From positions 2,910,001 through 2,974,000 of the forward strand of contig NZ_CP134771.1 in the NCBI RefSeq assembly GCF_031880315.1: a DNA stretch of 64,000 bases, read 5' to 3'. This stretch comes from Pseudomonas baltica (lineage in GTDB: Bacteria > Pseudomonadota > Gammaproteobacteria > Pseudomonadales > Pseudomonadaceae). Positions 56,416-64,000 of the stretch are shown here, piece after piece. Every line of letters starts with the position of its first letter. Position 1 is the first letter of the stretch. The notes under the pieces are model-generated. The model saw only the letters and a list, made by a program, of their open reading frames with translations. It made no database searches and was not told the origin of the DNA. Made by a program: the position numbers and the translations under genes.

Positions 56416-57192
56416 TCAATCCAGATCGAGCGCGTCGATCAGGTTCGCGGTATTACCTGCCAGCTTCTTCTCGATCTGCGCCTTGGCGCCGTTGTAGACC
56501 TGCATGTTGAGCATGCACTCGGCGGCCGCGTAGCGGATGTCGGTCTGATGCACAGTGCGCTCCCAGAAGCGGCCCGGCGTCTGGCTCTCGATGTGCCCGT
56601 CCTTGGTCGCGGCCTGCATCGACGTCAGTACCATGACCACGTGCTCGTCCGCAGTTTGCATGCACGGCAGGATGCGGAACTTGGCCGAACCGGTCTTGGT
56701 GGTGGAGGCATGGAAGCGGCTGCTGACCCGGGCGTTGGCGCGCAGCGCGCCGAACGAGCCGGCAATGACACGGCAGTAGGCTTTGCTATTGCCGCCACCC
56801 AGCGAACGGATGATCGACAGGGTGACTTGCTCGACAGTCTCGTCTACCTGGGCACTGCTGTAGGTGTTGAATTCGCTGCCTTGAGTGGTCCAGCCGCAGA
56901 TACGCAGGACGTCCAGATAACGCTTGAACCACTCCTTGGGTTGCGTCTCGTTATCGAACTTGGCGCTGGCAGCGCGCTCGGCCAGCAACTGCGAATTGAC
57001 CACAGCATATTTGTTGGCAACGGTCAGGCCGTCGATGCAGCCATGCATGGCCGAACCAACGATCAAGCCACACTCACCGGTGCCTTTGATCGGCTCTGGC
57101 GCAACGACGCTGCGGCCCATGACCACCGCAGGAGCGGCCGGTACTACGACGTCGAGGTTGGAGAGCAGTTGTACGCGTTCTTGAATATCCAT
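56416..57192 (-). CDS. five-paralogue cassette, gene 1: unknown protein
   Basis: 258 residues, first gene of the operon. The shared module: DGLTVANKYAVVNSQLLA with W88 and GW at 100-101; the conserved aspartate is replaced by A63. The central part is Ser/Gly-rich with helices. The C-terminal half (KFRILPCMQTADEHVVMVLTS) is beta-rich and ends in a helix. A potential hairpin in the leader (57205-57256) would pair the ribosome binding site AAGGA. Function unknown. Confidence 0.8.
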   Translation of the reverse strand: MDIQERVQLLSNLDVVVPAAPAVVMGRSVVAPEPIKGTGECGLIVGSAMHGCIDGLTVANKYAVVNSQLLAERAASAKFDNETQPKEWFKRYLDVLRICGWTTQGSEFNTYSSAQVDETVEQVTLSIIRSLGGGNSKAYCRVIAGSFGALRANARVSSRFHASTTKTGSAKFRILPCMQTADEHVVMVLTSMQAATKDGHIESQTPGRFWERTVHQTDIRYAAAECMLNMQVYNGAKAQIEKKLAGNTANLIDALDLD

Positions 57193-57204
57193 GATGAGTC
57201 GAAT

Positions 57205-57256
57205 CCTTGAGGTAGTTGAGCTGTGAGCAGCGCCTTGCAGCGCGGCAACCTCAAGG
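57205..57256 (-). promoter_or_regulatory. leader inverted repeat that can sequester the first ribosome site of the cassette
   Basis: CCTTGAGGT at 57205-57213 and ACCTCAAGG at 57248-57256 are perfect 9-nt inverted copies, 34 nt apart. In the minus-strand mRNA the 3' arm includes the AAGG that serves gene 1. A TTATAC promoter-like hexamer lies just upstream. Confidence 0.45.
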
Positions 57257-57272
57257 TATAAGGGTCGGCCTC

Positions 57273-57286
57273 ACCGATGAATCGGT
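57273..57286. promoter_or_regulatory. palindrome upstream of the cassette, candidate operator
   Basis: ACCGAT-GA-ATCGGT, a 6-bp inverted repeat with 2-nt spacer, lies about 80 nt before gene 1 and 23 nt after the cobJ stop. Either an operator or a 3' hairpin of the cob transcript. Confidence 0.35.
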
Positions 57287-57308
57287 AAGGACTTCCCTGT
57301 CAGGCAAC

Positions 57309-58994
57309 TCATCCCGGCTTGTGCGGGTACCAGCGCGGGGTGTAGACCCACTGCCCGCCATCGGCCTTGGCGAAGGTGCAGGTGGTCGACGAGCCGACCA
57401 GCACCATGGTCCGCGAGTCGACTTGATCCACCGTCAGCTCGCCCAGCGTCGTGATACTCAAACGCTGCCCCGGCCGCCCGACATCCCGGCCCAGTGTCAC
57501 CGGCGTGTGCGGCGCGCGATGGCGACGGACGATGTCCAGCGCCTTACCCAGTTGCAGCGGCCGCGCCTTGGAGATCGGGTTGTAGAAGGCCAGCGCCAGA
57601 TCGGCCTGACAGGCCAGCTCCAGACGCGTCTCGATGATCGACCACGGCTTGAGATTATCCGACAGCGACATCACGCAGAAATCATGCCCCAGCGGCGCAC
57701 CGGCCAGCGCGGCCGTCGCCAACGAGGCGGACACCCCCGGCAGCATCTGCAGATCGACCTGATGCCAGTCCGGGCGACCCGCTTCATGCAGCGCTTCGAG
57801 CACCGCCGCAGCCATGGCGAACACCCCGGGATCACCCGAAGACACTACCACCACCGAACGGCCCTGCGCGGCTAGCTCGAACGCATGCCGGGCGCGCTGC
57901 ATTTCTTCGCGATTATCGGTGCAATGCAGCACCTGATCGGCACGGAAGGGCCCCGCCATACGCACATAGGTTTCGTAGCCGAGGATATCGTCAGCACGCG
58001 CCAGCTCGGCCTTGACCGCAGGCACCATCAGCTCGGCGGCGCCTGGCCCCAGGCCGATGACCGCCAGCCGCCCGCGCGACCGGCCGACGGTAGCGAGGTC
58101 GATCGGCAGCGCGGCGACACCCACGGCGCAATGCGCACCGACCTGCATAGGCTCGAGGCCCAGCGCCTGCTCGACCAACGCGCGCGGGGCTGCACCGCCG
58201 GCAAAGCGCAGCGGCACACCCAGCGTCTGCGCGGCGCCCTGCAATGCCACGTTGGCCATCTGCGTTTCAGCGGCCAGCAGGCACGCCAAGGCCGGCTTCG
58301 CCAGGCCGGCCGCCTGCAGGGCCTGGGTGACCGTTGCAACGATATCCTCGGCGTCGGCACTCACCGCCACCAACACGTTACGCGGATAGATCAACAGTTC
58401 ATCCGCCGCCGGTACGTGCGCCTGGCTGGCCACGCGGATGGTCAGGCGTGCCTGGTCATCCAGCGGCAGCCGCGCTTCAGCCAGCCAGGGCGCCTCGCCC
58501 TCGACCCTCACCGACTCACCCGCCAGCAGATCGGACACGAAACGCTTGCCCTGCCCCAGATCCTCCAGCGCGTAGCCCTCGGGCGGATTGAGCAGACAGG
58601 TGCCAAAGCGCAGTTCGCCGCTGGTGGTGATCGCGGCATTGACCTGCAGGTGCTCCGCGATCGCCCGCGCCATGACATTGACCCCCGCCAGCCCACCGAG
58701 CAGCGGCACCACCGCGCTGGCGTCTTCGGCAACGGCCAGCACCGGCGGCTCGGCGCCCTTTTCCAGCAACACGCCGGCCAGGCTGCGGATGACGATACCC
58801 GCCGCGCACAAGGCGATGATCGGCGTATCGCTCTGATACAGCGCGCGCAGGGTGGCGCCGAAATCGCTGTACGCTACGTCGGCGCCGTCGACGCGCCCGG
58901 CCAGCCCATGAATTCGCGCCTGTGGATAAAGCCCTTGCAGACGCTGCGCCGTCGCCAGCGCGCCAGCGCCCAGAATGACGATCGCAGGCGCCAT
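57309..58994 (-). CDS. cobJ: CbiG-CobJ fusion: cobalt-precorrin hydrolase-like / precorrin-3B C17-methyltransferase
   Basis: 561 residues. The N-terminal 330 residues are CbiG-like (AIVILGAGALATAQRLQ, TPIIALCAAGIVIRSLA, GGLAGVNVMARAIAEHL, and the CobE-like C-terminal part ALACLLAAETQM). The rest is a tetrapyrrole methylase: LAVIGLGPGAAELMVPA, VVVVSSGDPGVFAM, MLPGVSASLATAA. It contracts the ring of precorrin-3B. ATG 58994 overlaps the cobI stop (TGATG). This fusion is common in pseudomonads. Confidence 0.93.
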   Translation of the reverse strand: MAPAIVILGAGALATAQRLQGLYPQARIHGLAGRVDGADVAYSDFGATLRALYQSDTPIIALCAAGIVIRSLAGVLLEKGAEPPVLAVAEDASAVVPLLGGLAGVNVMARAIAEHLQVNAAITTSGELRFGTCLLNPPEGYALEDLGQGKRFVSDLLAGESVRVEGEAPWLAEARLPLDDQARLTIRVASQAHVPAADELLIYPRNVLVAVSADAEDIVATVTQALQAAGLAKPALACLLAAETQMANVALQGAAQTLGVPLRFAGGAAPRALVEQALGLEPMQVGAHCAVGVAALPIDLATVGRSRGRLAVIGLGPGAAELMVPAVKAELARADDILGYETYVRMAGPFRADQVLHCTDNREEMQRARHAFELAAQGRSVVVVSSGDPGVFAMAAAVLEALHEAGRPDWHQVDLQMLPGVSASLATAALAGAPLGHDFCVMSLSDNLKPWSIIETRLELACQADLALAFYNPISKARPLQLGKALDIVRRHRAPHTPVTLGRDVGRPGQRLSITTLGELTVDQVDSRTMVLVGSSTTCTFAKADGGQWVYTPRWYPHKPG

Positions 58995-59737
58995 CACCCC
59001 TGCCACCGTTCACCCGGCACGATGATCAGCGAGAAGTACGGCGACGACATTGGATCGACCTCGTCCAGCGCGACGATCTTCTGATTGGCCATGGTCGCGC
59101 GCTCGACATACAGCGCCCGCCCGGCCATGCCCAACTCGGCGAGCACTGCGCGCACCTTGGGGAAATTGCGCCCCAGCTTCATGATCACTGCCGCGTCGGC
59201 ATCGGCCAGGCGGCGCTTGAGATCGTCATGGGGCAGCACGCCGGAGAGCACCGACAGGCTCTGATTGCGATACACCAGCGGCGCCCCCAGCACCGAAGCG
59301 CCACCGAGCATCGAGCAGACCCCAGGGATCACCTCGGCGTCGTAGCGCTCAGCCAGACGATCATGCAGGTACATGTACGAGCCATAGAAAAACGGATCAC
59401 CCTCACAGATCACCGCCACATCGCGACCAGCATCCAGATGCGCGGCCACCTGAGCACTGGCCTGGTCGTAGAAATCACTGATGACCTGCTCGTAGGACAG
59501 CGGCGCGGGCAGTGCTTCGGTAGTCACCGGGTACACCAGCGGCAGCAACGTTTGAGCCGGCTGCAAGTGGCCTTCGATGATGCCGAAGGCGTTGCCCTTT
59601 TTGCCCTTGGCGACGAAATAGCCAATCACCGGAGACTCACGCAGCAGGCGCAGGGCCTTGACCGTGATCAGCTCCGGATCACCCGGGCCGACGCCCAGCC
59701 CCAGCAAGCGACCGCGCTTGACGACATCACCCGACAT
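58994..59737 (-). CDS. cobI: precorrin-2 C20-methyltransferase
   Basis: 247-residue tetrapyrrole methylase with [36 protein letters not shown] and [16 protein letters not shown]. It methylates precorrin-2 to precorrin-3A. GGAGGT lies 7 nt before ATG 59737; ATG 59740 also possible. Overlaps cobH. Confidence 0.94.
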   Translation of the reverse strand: MSGDVVKRGRLLGLGVGPGDPELITVKALRLLRESPVIGYFVAKGKKGNAFGIIEGHLQPAQTLLPLVYPVTTEALPAPLSYEQVISDFYDQASAQVAAHLDAGRDVAVICEGDPFFYGSYMYLHDRLAERYDAEVIPGVCSMLGGASVLGAPLVYRNQSLSVLSGVLPHDDLKRRLADADAAVIMKLGRNFPKVRAVLAELGMAGRALYVERATMANQKIVALDEVDPMSSPYFSLIIVPGERWQG

Positions 59738-60363
59738 CATTCGACCTCCGTGGCCAGGGCGTTGACGGCGGCGGCGGCCATGGCGCTGCCACCGCGGCGG
59801 CCATTGACCACCACGAAGGGCACGCCGCGGCTGTCGGCGGCGAGCATCGCCTTGGATTCCGCCGCACCGACAAAGCCCACCGGGAAGCCCAGAATCAGCG
59901 CCGGTTTGGGTGCGCCGGCGTCGATCATCTCCAGCAGATAGAACAGCGCCGTGGGGGCGTTGCCGATCACTACCACACTGCCGGCCAGGTGCGGACGCCA
60001 CAGTTCCAAGGCCGCCGCCGAGCGTGTATTGCCAAGCTCTCGGGCCAGCTCGGGCACGCTATCGTCCTTGAGGGTGCAGATCACCTCGTTGTTGGCCGGC
60101 AACCGCGCGCGGGTGATGCCCTCGGCAACCATCCGCGCATCGCACAGGATCGGTGCGCCCGCCGCGATGGCATCACGCCCGGCCTTGCCGGCGCCTGGCG
60201 AAAAACGCAGATCCGCCACCACTTCGACCATGCCGCAAGCGTGGATCACCCGCACGGCGAGCTTTTCGAGATCGCTCGGAATGCCACTCAGGTCGGCTTC
60301 GGCGCGGATGATGGCGAAGGAGTTGCGATAGATCTCCTGACCGTCGCGGATGTAATCAATCAT
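59737..60363 (-). CDS. cobH: precorrin-8X methylmutase
   Basis: 208 residues. [20 protein letters not shown] at the start, the catalytic histidine in [19 protein letters not shown] and [12 protein letters not shown]. It moves the C11 methyl to C12, giving hydrogenobyrinate. Overlaps cobG by 8 nt and cobI by a few nt. Confidence 0.95.
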   Translation of the reverse strand: MIDYIRDGQEIYRNSFAIIRAEADLSGIPSDLEKLAVRVIHACGMVEVVADLRFSPGAGKAGRDAIAAGAPILCDARMVAEGITRARLPANNEVICTLKDDSVPELARELGNTRSAAALELWRPHLAGSVVVIGNAPTALFYLLEMIDAGAPKPALILGFPVGFVGAAESKAMLAADSRGVPFVVVNGRRGGSAMAAAAVNALATEVE

Positions 60364-61708
60364 GGGTATTGCTCCGTAAGCGGGCATCCAGCAAGGCGCC
60401 AGCTTCCTGCACAGTGATATGGGTGGCCTGCAACGCGCCGAAACCGGGCCGCGTCGCATCGCGCAAATAAAGATCGTAGTAGCCGTTGCCCACGGCCAAC
60501 AGGGTAGCCGGCGCTACATGGGCGGCGGCGCACGAGCGCGCGCAACCGCTCAGGTGCACGGCGGCGGGGTTGTGCAAGGTGGCCGCCAGAAGCTGCGCAT
60601 CGGCCTTGGTGTCGGCCAGGCCCCTGGCGCAACCACTCGAGCCGGTGCAGGCGATCAGCGCGGCCAGCGGTTGCGCCGGGTCGACCAGCCAGCCCAGCGC
60701 TGCCAGTGATCGCTGCACCGATGCGGCATCGGCGCTGGCTATTGCGGGCAGCAACAGGCCCTGCCACGGAGTGATGCGCAAGGTGCCGTCGCCCACGCGC
60801 CGGGCCAGGTCTGCGGCGCCGCGCAGCTGCTCCGCGTCGAGGCGACCAAGCGCGGCGCCAGCAACGACCAGGCAATGGCCAGGCTGGCGCTGAGCGTGCA
60901 CACCGATCGGCGTTGCCGTGGTTGGCGCACGGTCAAAGGCCACGGTACGGATACCAAGGTCAGGGTGGCGGGCTGACAGATCCGCCACGAACCCGGTGGC
61001 GCCGGGGCCCGTGAGCAGATCGCGCAGACGATGCTGCTCAGGTGTCGCACGAGCCAGAAAGGCATCCAGCACCGCCAACACCAAGGCATGCGCGTTGATC
61101 GCCGGCACGGCGCCCAGCGCCGGGTCATGACCCGAACAACCGGCAAGCCCGAAGGCCATCCAGCTCGCCCCCGCGATCATCACCGGCGAGAGCCACACAT
61201 CGTGATGATGCTCGAGCATCGCCAGCGCTTCGCCGCCGTCGAGCTGGATCGCGAACTTGGCCGACAAGGCGTGCAAGCGTGGTTCCTGCTCGAGGCTGGC
61301 AAGCAGTTGTGCGGCCAGCGGCCTGACATCCAGCAACTGCTGGCGGTCGAGCCCGGCGGCCGGACTCAGCAGCACATTGCGCACGTCATCGCCAGCCGCC
61401 TGGCGGGGGCCGAGCCCCGCCGCCAATAGCGCTTCGACCATCGCCCCATGTTCAGCGACAATGCCGCGAATCTGCAGATTGGCGCGGTTGGTGGCTTCGA
61501 TCACACCGCCGGCATACGCCCGCGCCGCCAGCGCCACGGCGTCGGCCTGATCTGCCGTCAGCAGGCCGCCGGGCAGCTTGATGCGGCAGATACCGCCATC
61601 CAGCGCCTGGACGATACGCAGCAACCCCGGACAGGCCGAGGGGCGTACAGCAGGCAGCAGTGGGCGGGCCGGGGATGGCGCGTGCAAAGGAATACCCAAA
61701 TTCGTCAA
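60356..61708 (-). CDS. cobG: precorrin-3B synthase (CobG)
   Basis: 450-residue nitrite/sulfite-reductase-like protein with siroheme-type ferredoxin-like repeats (ICRIKLPGGLLTADQADAVA, TNRANLQIRGI) and the 4Fe-4S cysteines in CTGSSGCARG and SGCARSCAAAH. It hydroxylates precorrin-3A with O2, marking the oxygen-dependent pathway. The start is uncertain: TTG 61708 or TTG 61699. Divergent from cobL with 95 nt between. Confidence 0.9.
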   Translation of the reverse strand: MTNLGIPLHAPSPARPLLPAVRPSACPGLLRIVQALDGGICRIKLPGGLLTADQADAVALAARAYAGGVIEATNRANLQIRGIVAEHGAMVEALLAAGLGPRQAAGDDVRNVLLSPAAGLDRQQLLDVRPLAAQLLASLEQEPRLHALSAKFAIQLDGGEALAMLEHHHDVWLSPVMIAGASWMAFGLAGCSGHDPALGAVPAINAHALVLAVLDAFLARATPEQHRLRDLLTGPGATGFVADLSARHPDLGIRTVAFDRAPTTATPIGVHAQRQPGHCLVVAGAALGRLDAEQLRGAADLARRVGDGTLRITPWQGLLLPAIASADAASVQRSLAALGWLVDPAQPLAALIACTGSSGCARGLADTKADAQLLAATLHNPAAVHLSGCARSCAAAHVAPATLLAVGNGYYDLYLRDATRPGFGALQATHITVQEAGALLDARLRSNTHD

Positions 61709-61803
61709 AAAGCGCTTCGCGGGTGAAGGCGCGGTATTATGCCTGCTTTGGCCGACAGCATGAAAAGTCTGCCCGTCGGAATTGAACGCTATGAGGAATA
61801 TTC

Positions 61804-63015
61804 ATGTTGCCCTGGCTGACCGTGGTGGGGATCGGTGAAGACGGCTTTGCCGGCCTGGGCAAGCAGGCACGGCGCGCTTTGCTGGGCGCCACGCGCATTG
61901 TCGGCGCACCGAGGCAACTCCAATTGCTGCCCCACTGCCTGCGTGCCGAGCGTATCGACTGGCCGTCGCCCTTCAGCCTCGCGCCGGTATTGGCGCTCAA
62001 GGGCGAGCCCGTGTGTGTGCTGGCCAGCGGCGATCCGATGCTGTTCGGCGTCGGCGCCAGCCTCGCGCGCCAGGTGCCAGCCGAGCAGATGCTGACGCTG
62101 CCAGCGCCGTCTTCCTGCACCCTGGCTGCCGCCCGCCTGGGCTGGCCGCTGCAAGACACCCAGATTATTTCAGTCGTCGCCCGGCCACTGAGTGCACTCA
62201 CGGCACACTTGGCCAACGGCGTGCGCCTCTTGGTGCTGAGCAACGATGGCAGCAGCCCGCGGGCGATCGCCGCGTTGCTGCGCGACCAGCACTTCGGCCC
62301 CAGCCAGATGACCGTGCTCGAACATCTCGGCGGGCCGCTGGAAAAACGCTACAACGCCTCGGCTGCAGATTGGGGCGATGAATTGGCCGCCGATCTCAAT
62401 GTGGTCGCCATCGATTGCCGCGCGACCATTACCGCGCCGCGCCGCTCGCGCCTGGCCGGCCTGTCCGACGATGCGTTCCGCCATGACGGCCAGTTGACCA
62501 AGCGCGACATCCGCGCCGTGACCCTTGCCCGCCTGGCCCCGCAGCCGGGCGAGCTGCTGTGGGACGTCGGTGCCGGCTGCGGCTCCATCGGCATCGAATG
62601 GATGCGCGCCCACCCCAGCTGTCGCGCGCTGGCGATCGAGGCCGACGCAGGTCGTCAGGCGTTTATCGAACACAACCGCGATGCCCTCGGCGTGCCGGGC
62701 CTGCAACTGGTCCGTGGCCGAGCGCCCGATGCGCTGCACGACCTGGAGGCACCGGATGCGATCTTCATCGGTGGCGGCGTGACCCGAACGGGTGTATTTG
62801 AAACCTGCTGGGCCGCACTCAAGCCTGGCGGGCGATTGGTGGCCAATGCGGTCACCTTGCAGAGCGAAGCGGCGCTGATGCAGTGGCGCGCTCAATACGG
62901 CGGCGACCTGACCCGCCTGCACATCGCTCAGGCGCAACCGCTGGGCGAGTTCGACACCTGGCGCCAGGCGCTGCCCATCACCGTGCTCGACCTGACCAAA
63001 AGCCATGATGCGTGA
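61804..63015 (+). CDS. cobL: precorrin-6Y C5,15-methyltransferase (decarboxylating)
   Basis: 403 residues. A CbiE-like tetrapyrrole methylase domain at the N-terminus ([30 protein letters not shown]) and a CbiT-like domain at the C-terminus ([18 protein letters not shown]). It adds two methyl groups and removes the acetate carboxyl. GAGGAATATTC precedes the ATG. Overlaps cbiD. Confidence 0.94.
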   Translation: MLPWLTVVGIGEDGFAGLGKQARRALLGATRIVGAPRQLQLLPHCLRAERIDWPSPFSLAPVLALKGEPVCVLASGDPMLFGVGASLARQVPAEQMLTLPAPSSCTLAAARLGWPLQDTQIISVVARPLSALTAHLANGVRLLVLSNDGSSPRAIAALLRDQHFGPSQMTVLEHLGGPLEKRYNASAADWGDELAADLNVVAIDCRATITAPRRSRLAGLSDDAFRHDGQLTKRDIRAVTLARLAPQPGELLWDVGAGCGSIGIEWMRAHPSCRALAIEADAGRQAFIEHNRDALGVPGLQLVRGRAPDALHDLEAPDAIFIGGGVTRTGVFETCWAALKPGGRLVANAVTLQSEAALMQWRAQYGGDLTRLHIAQAQPLGEFDTWRQALPITVLDLTKSHDA

Positions 63016-64000
63016 CGAAACCGCCGAGCAACCGGCGCCGCTGCGCAGCGGCTTGACCACCGGCAGCTGCGCCACCGCCACCAGCCTGGCGGCCGCGCGC
63101 TTGCTGCTGCTGGGCGAAGCGCTGGATGCCGTCGATATCGTGTTGCCCAAGGGCAAGCACGTGACGATGCGCCTTGAGTTCTGCCGCTTGCTGGATGACG
63201 GCGCCGAAGCCGGCACGATCAAGGATGCCGGCGACGATCCGGACGTCACCCACGGCGCCTTGCTGTTCAGCCGGGTGCGTCTGCTCGAAGTGCCCGGCGT
63301 GATCTTCGTCGCGGGTGAAGGCGTCGGCACGGTGACCCGCCCAGGGCTGGTGCTGGACGTCGGCGAGCCGGCCGTGAATCCGGTGCCACGGCGGATGATG
63401 AGCGAACACCTGGCGCGTCTGGCCGCCGAATGCGGTTATGGCGGCGGCTTCGAAATCACCCTCAACGTCAAGGACGGCGCCGCCCTGGCCCTGAAGACCA
63501 TGAACCCGCGCCTGGGTATTCTCGGCGGCTTGTCGATCCTCGGCACCAGCGGCATCGTCCGGCCGTTTTCCTGCGCGGCCTACATCGCCTCGATCCATCA
63601 GGGCATCGATGTCGCCAGCACCAATGGCTACAGTCATATCGCCGCCTGCACCGGCAACGCCAGCGAGGACACCATGCGCCGGGTCTATCAGATGCCCGAC
63701 ATCGCCCTGATCGAGATGGGCGACTTCGTCGGTGCCGTGCTCAAGCACCTGCGCAAGGTGCCGGTCGCCAAGCTCAGCCTGTGCGGTGGCTTCGGCAAGA
63801 TCAGCAAACTGGCGGCCGGGCATATGGATCTGCACAGCCGCCATTCGAGCATCGACCTGCCGCAGTTGGCACAGTGGGCTGCCGCGATCGGCGCCGACGA
63901 CGCGCTGCAACAGGCGATACGCACGGCCAATACGAGCCAGCAGGCCTTGGCGATGGCCAGCGCTGCGGGCATCGCCCTGGGTGACGAGGTCTGCCGTCAT
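63005..64000 (+). CDS. cbiD: cobalt-precorrin-5B (C1)-methyltransferase (partial)
   Basis: 332 codons visible, the stop lies beyond the window; full length is usually about 360-370. CbiD hallmarks: [54 protein letters not shown] and [20 protein letters not shown]. It does C1 methylation. It starts inside cobL (ATG 63005 or 63008). CbiD belongs to the anaerobic-type pathway but replaces CobF in pseudomonads. Confidence 0.94.
   Translation, partial: MMRDETAEQPAPLRSGLTTGSCATATSLAAARLLLLGEALDAVDIVLPKGKHVTMRLEFCRLLDDGAEAGTIKDAGDDPDVTHGALLFSRVRLLEVPGVIFVAGEGVGTVTRPGLVLDVGEPAVNPVPRRMMSEHLARLAAECGYGGGFEITLNVKDGAALALKTMNPRLGILGGLSILGTSGIVRPFSCAAYIASIHQGIDVASTNGYSHIAACTGNASEDTMRRVYQMPDIALIEMGDFVGAVLKHLRKVPVAKLSLCGGFGKISKLAAGHMDLHSRHSSIDLPQLAQWAAAIGADDALQQAIRTANTSQQALAMASAAGIALGDEVCRH

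Noticed and set aside
53168..57192. Phage tail, T6SS or R-body origin for the five-gene cassette
   Set aside because: No tail, baseplate, Reb or secretion motif was recognised in any of the five proteins or their neighbours.
61709..61803. Cobalamin riboswitch between cobG and cobL
   Set aside because: The divergent gap is only 95 nt, too short for a B12 riboswitch, and no B12-box-like sequence was seen.

Overview
The window is a chromosomal segment of a fluorescent-type Pseudomonas other than P. aeruginosa. The evidence is high GC, the gene order and the identity of the proteins. The block speA - sui1 - NUDIX - DUF2333 - gcbA - dsbD - accB - accC - prmA - DUF3426 - dusB - fis - purH - purD - retS follows the order I know from pseudomonads. 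REP-like palindromes typical of the genus lie between genes. No rRNA, tRNA, CRISPR array, transposase or prophage was seen.

Layout. (1) 1-3425: beta-alanine catabolism, with bauA and a CoA-acylating semialdehyde dehydrogenase divergent from a LysR regulator. (2) 3426-16670: a purine uptake and salvage island. It holds an NCS2 xanthine/uracil permease, a RutR-like TetR regulator, an IMPACT protein, a BMP-type nucleoside ABC transporter (ATPase, two permeases and a separately placed binding protein), 8-oxoguanine deaminase, a 2OG-Fe(II) oxygenase and an adenosine/adenine deaminase, with a Ca2+/H+ antiporter between them. Two genes here carry near-identical sigma-54-type promoters, and the ABC operon has a structured, terminator-bearing leader. 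(3) 16678-21281: an ArsR regulator and a copper module (copZ, a small exported protein, copA, cueR) with clear CueR boxes. (4) 21288-30823: mixed small genes (RIO kinase, two AraC regulators, transporters, MazG-like protein, cmoM, two DUF4136 lipoproteins, an orphan prepilin peptidase, a MATE pump). (5) 30962-53164: the conserved core block listed above. It has two local differences: aroQ is not found between dsbD and accB, and a short low-GC RHS gene sits between accC and prmA. (6) 53168-57192: five unknown genes on the minus strand, between retS and the cobalamin genes. (7) 57309-64000: cobalamin biosynthesis (cobG-cobH-cobI-cobJ on minus, cobL-cbiD divergent).

The best candidate for an undescribed system is region 6. 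The five consecutive genes have no function I recognise, yet all encode diverged copies of one protein family. Each has an alpha-helical N-terminal module in which a tryptophan is followed exactly 12 residues later by a Gly-Trp (Gly-Cys in one copy), and in which the residue aligned to a mostly conserved aspartate lies 24-25 residues before that tryptophan. The operon is compact, with short gaps and one 4-nt overlap. Its predicted 5' leader can fold so that the first ribosome binding site is paired. A multi-subunit complex built from paralogous subunits is my inference; the function is open.

Genes at both window edges (mmsA and cbiD) are truncated by the window. All functional calls rest on reading the translated sequences and on family knowledge; no database search was run.
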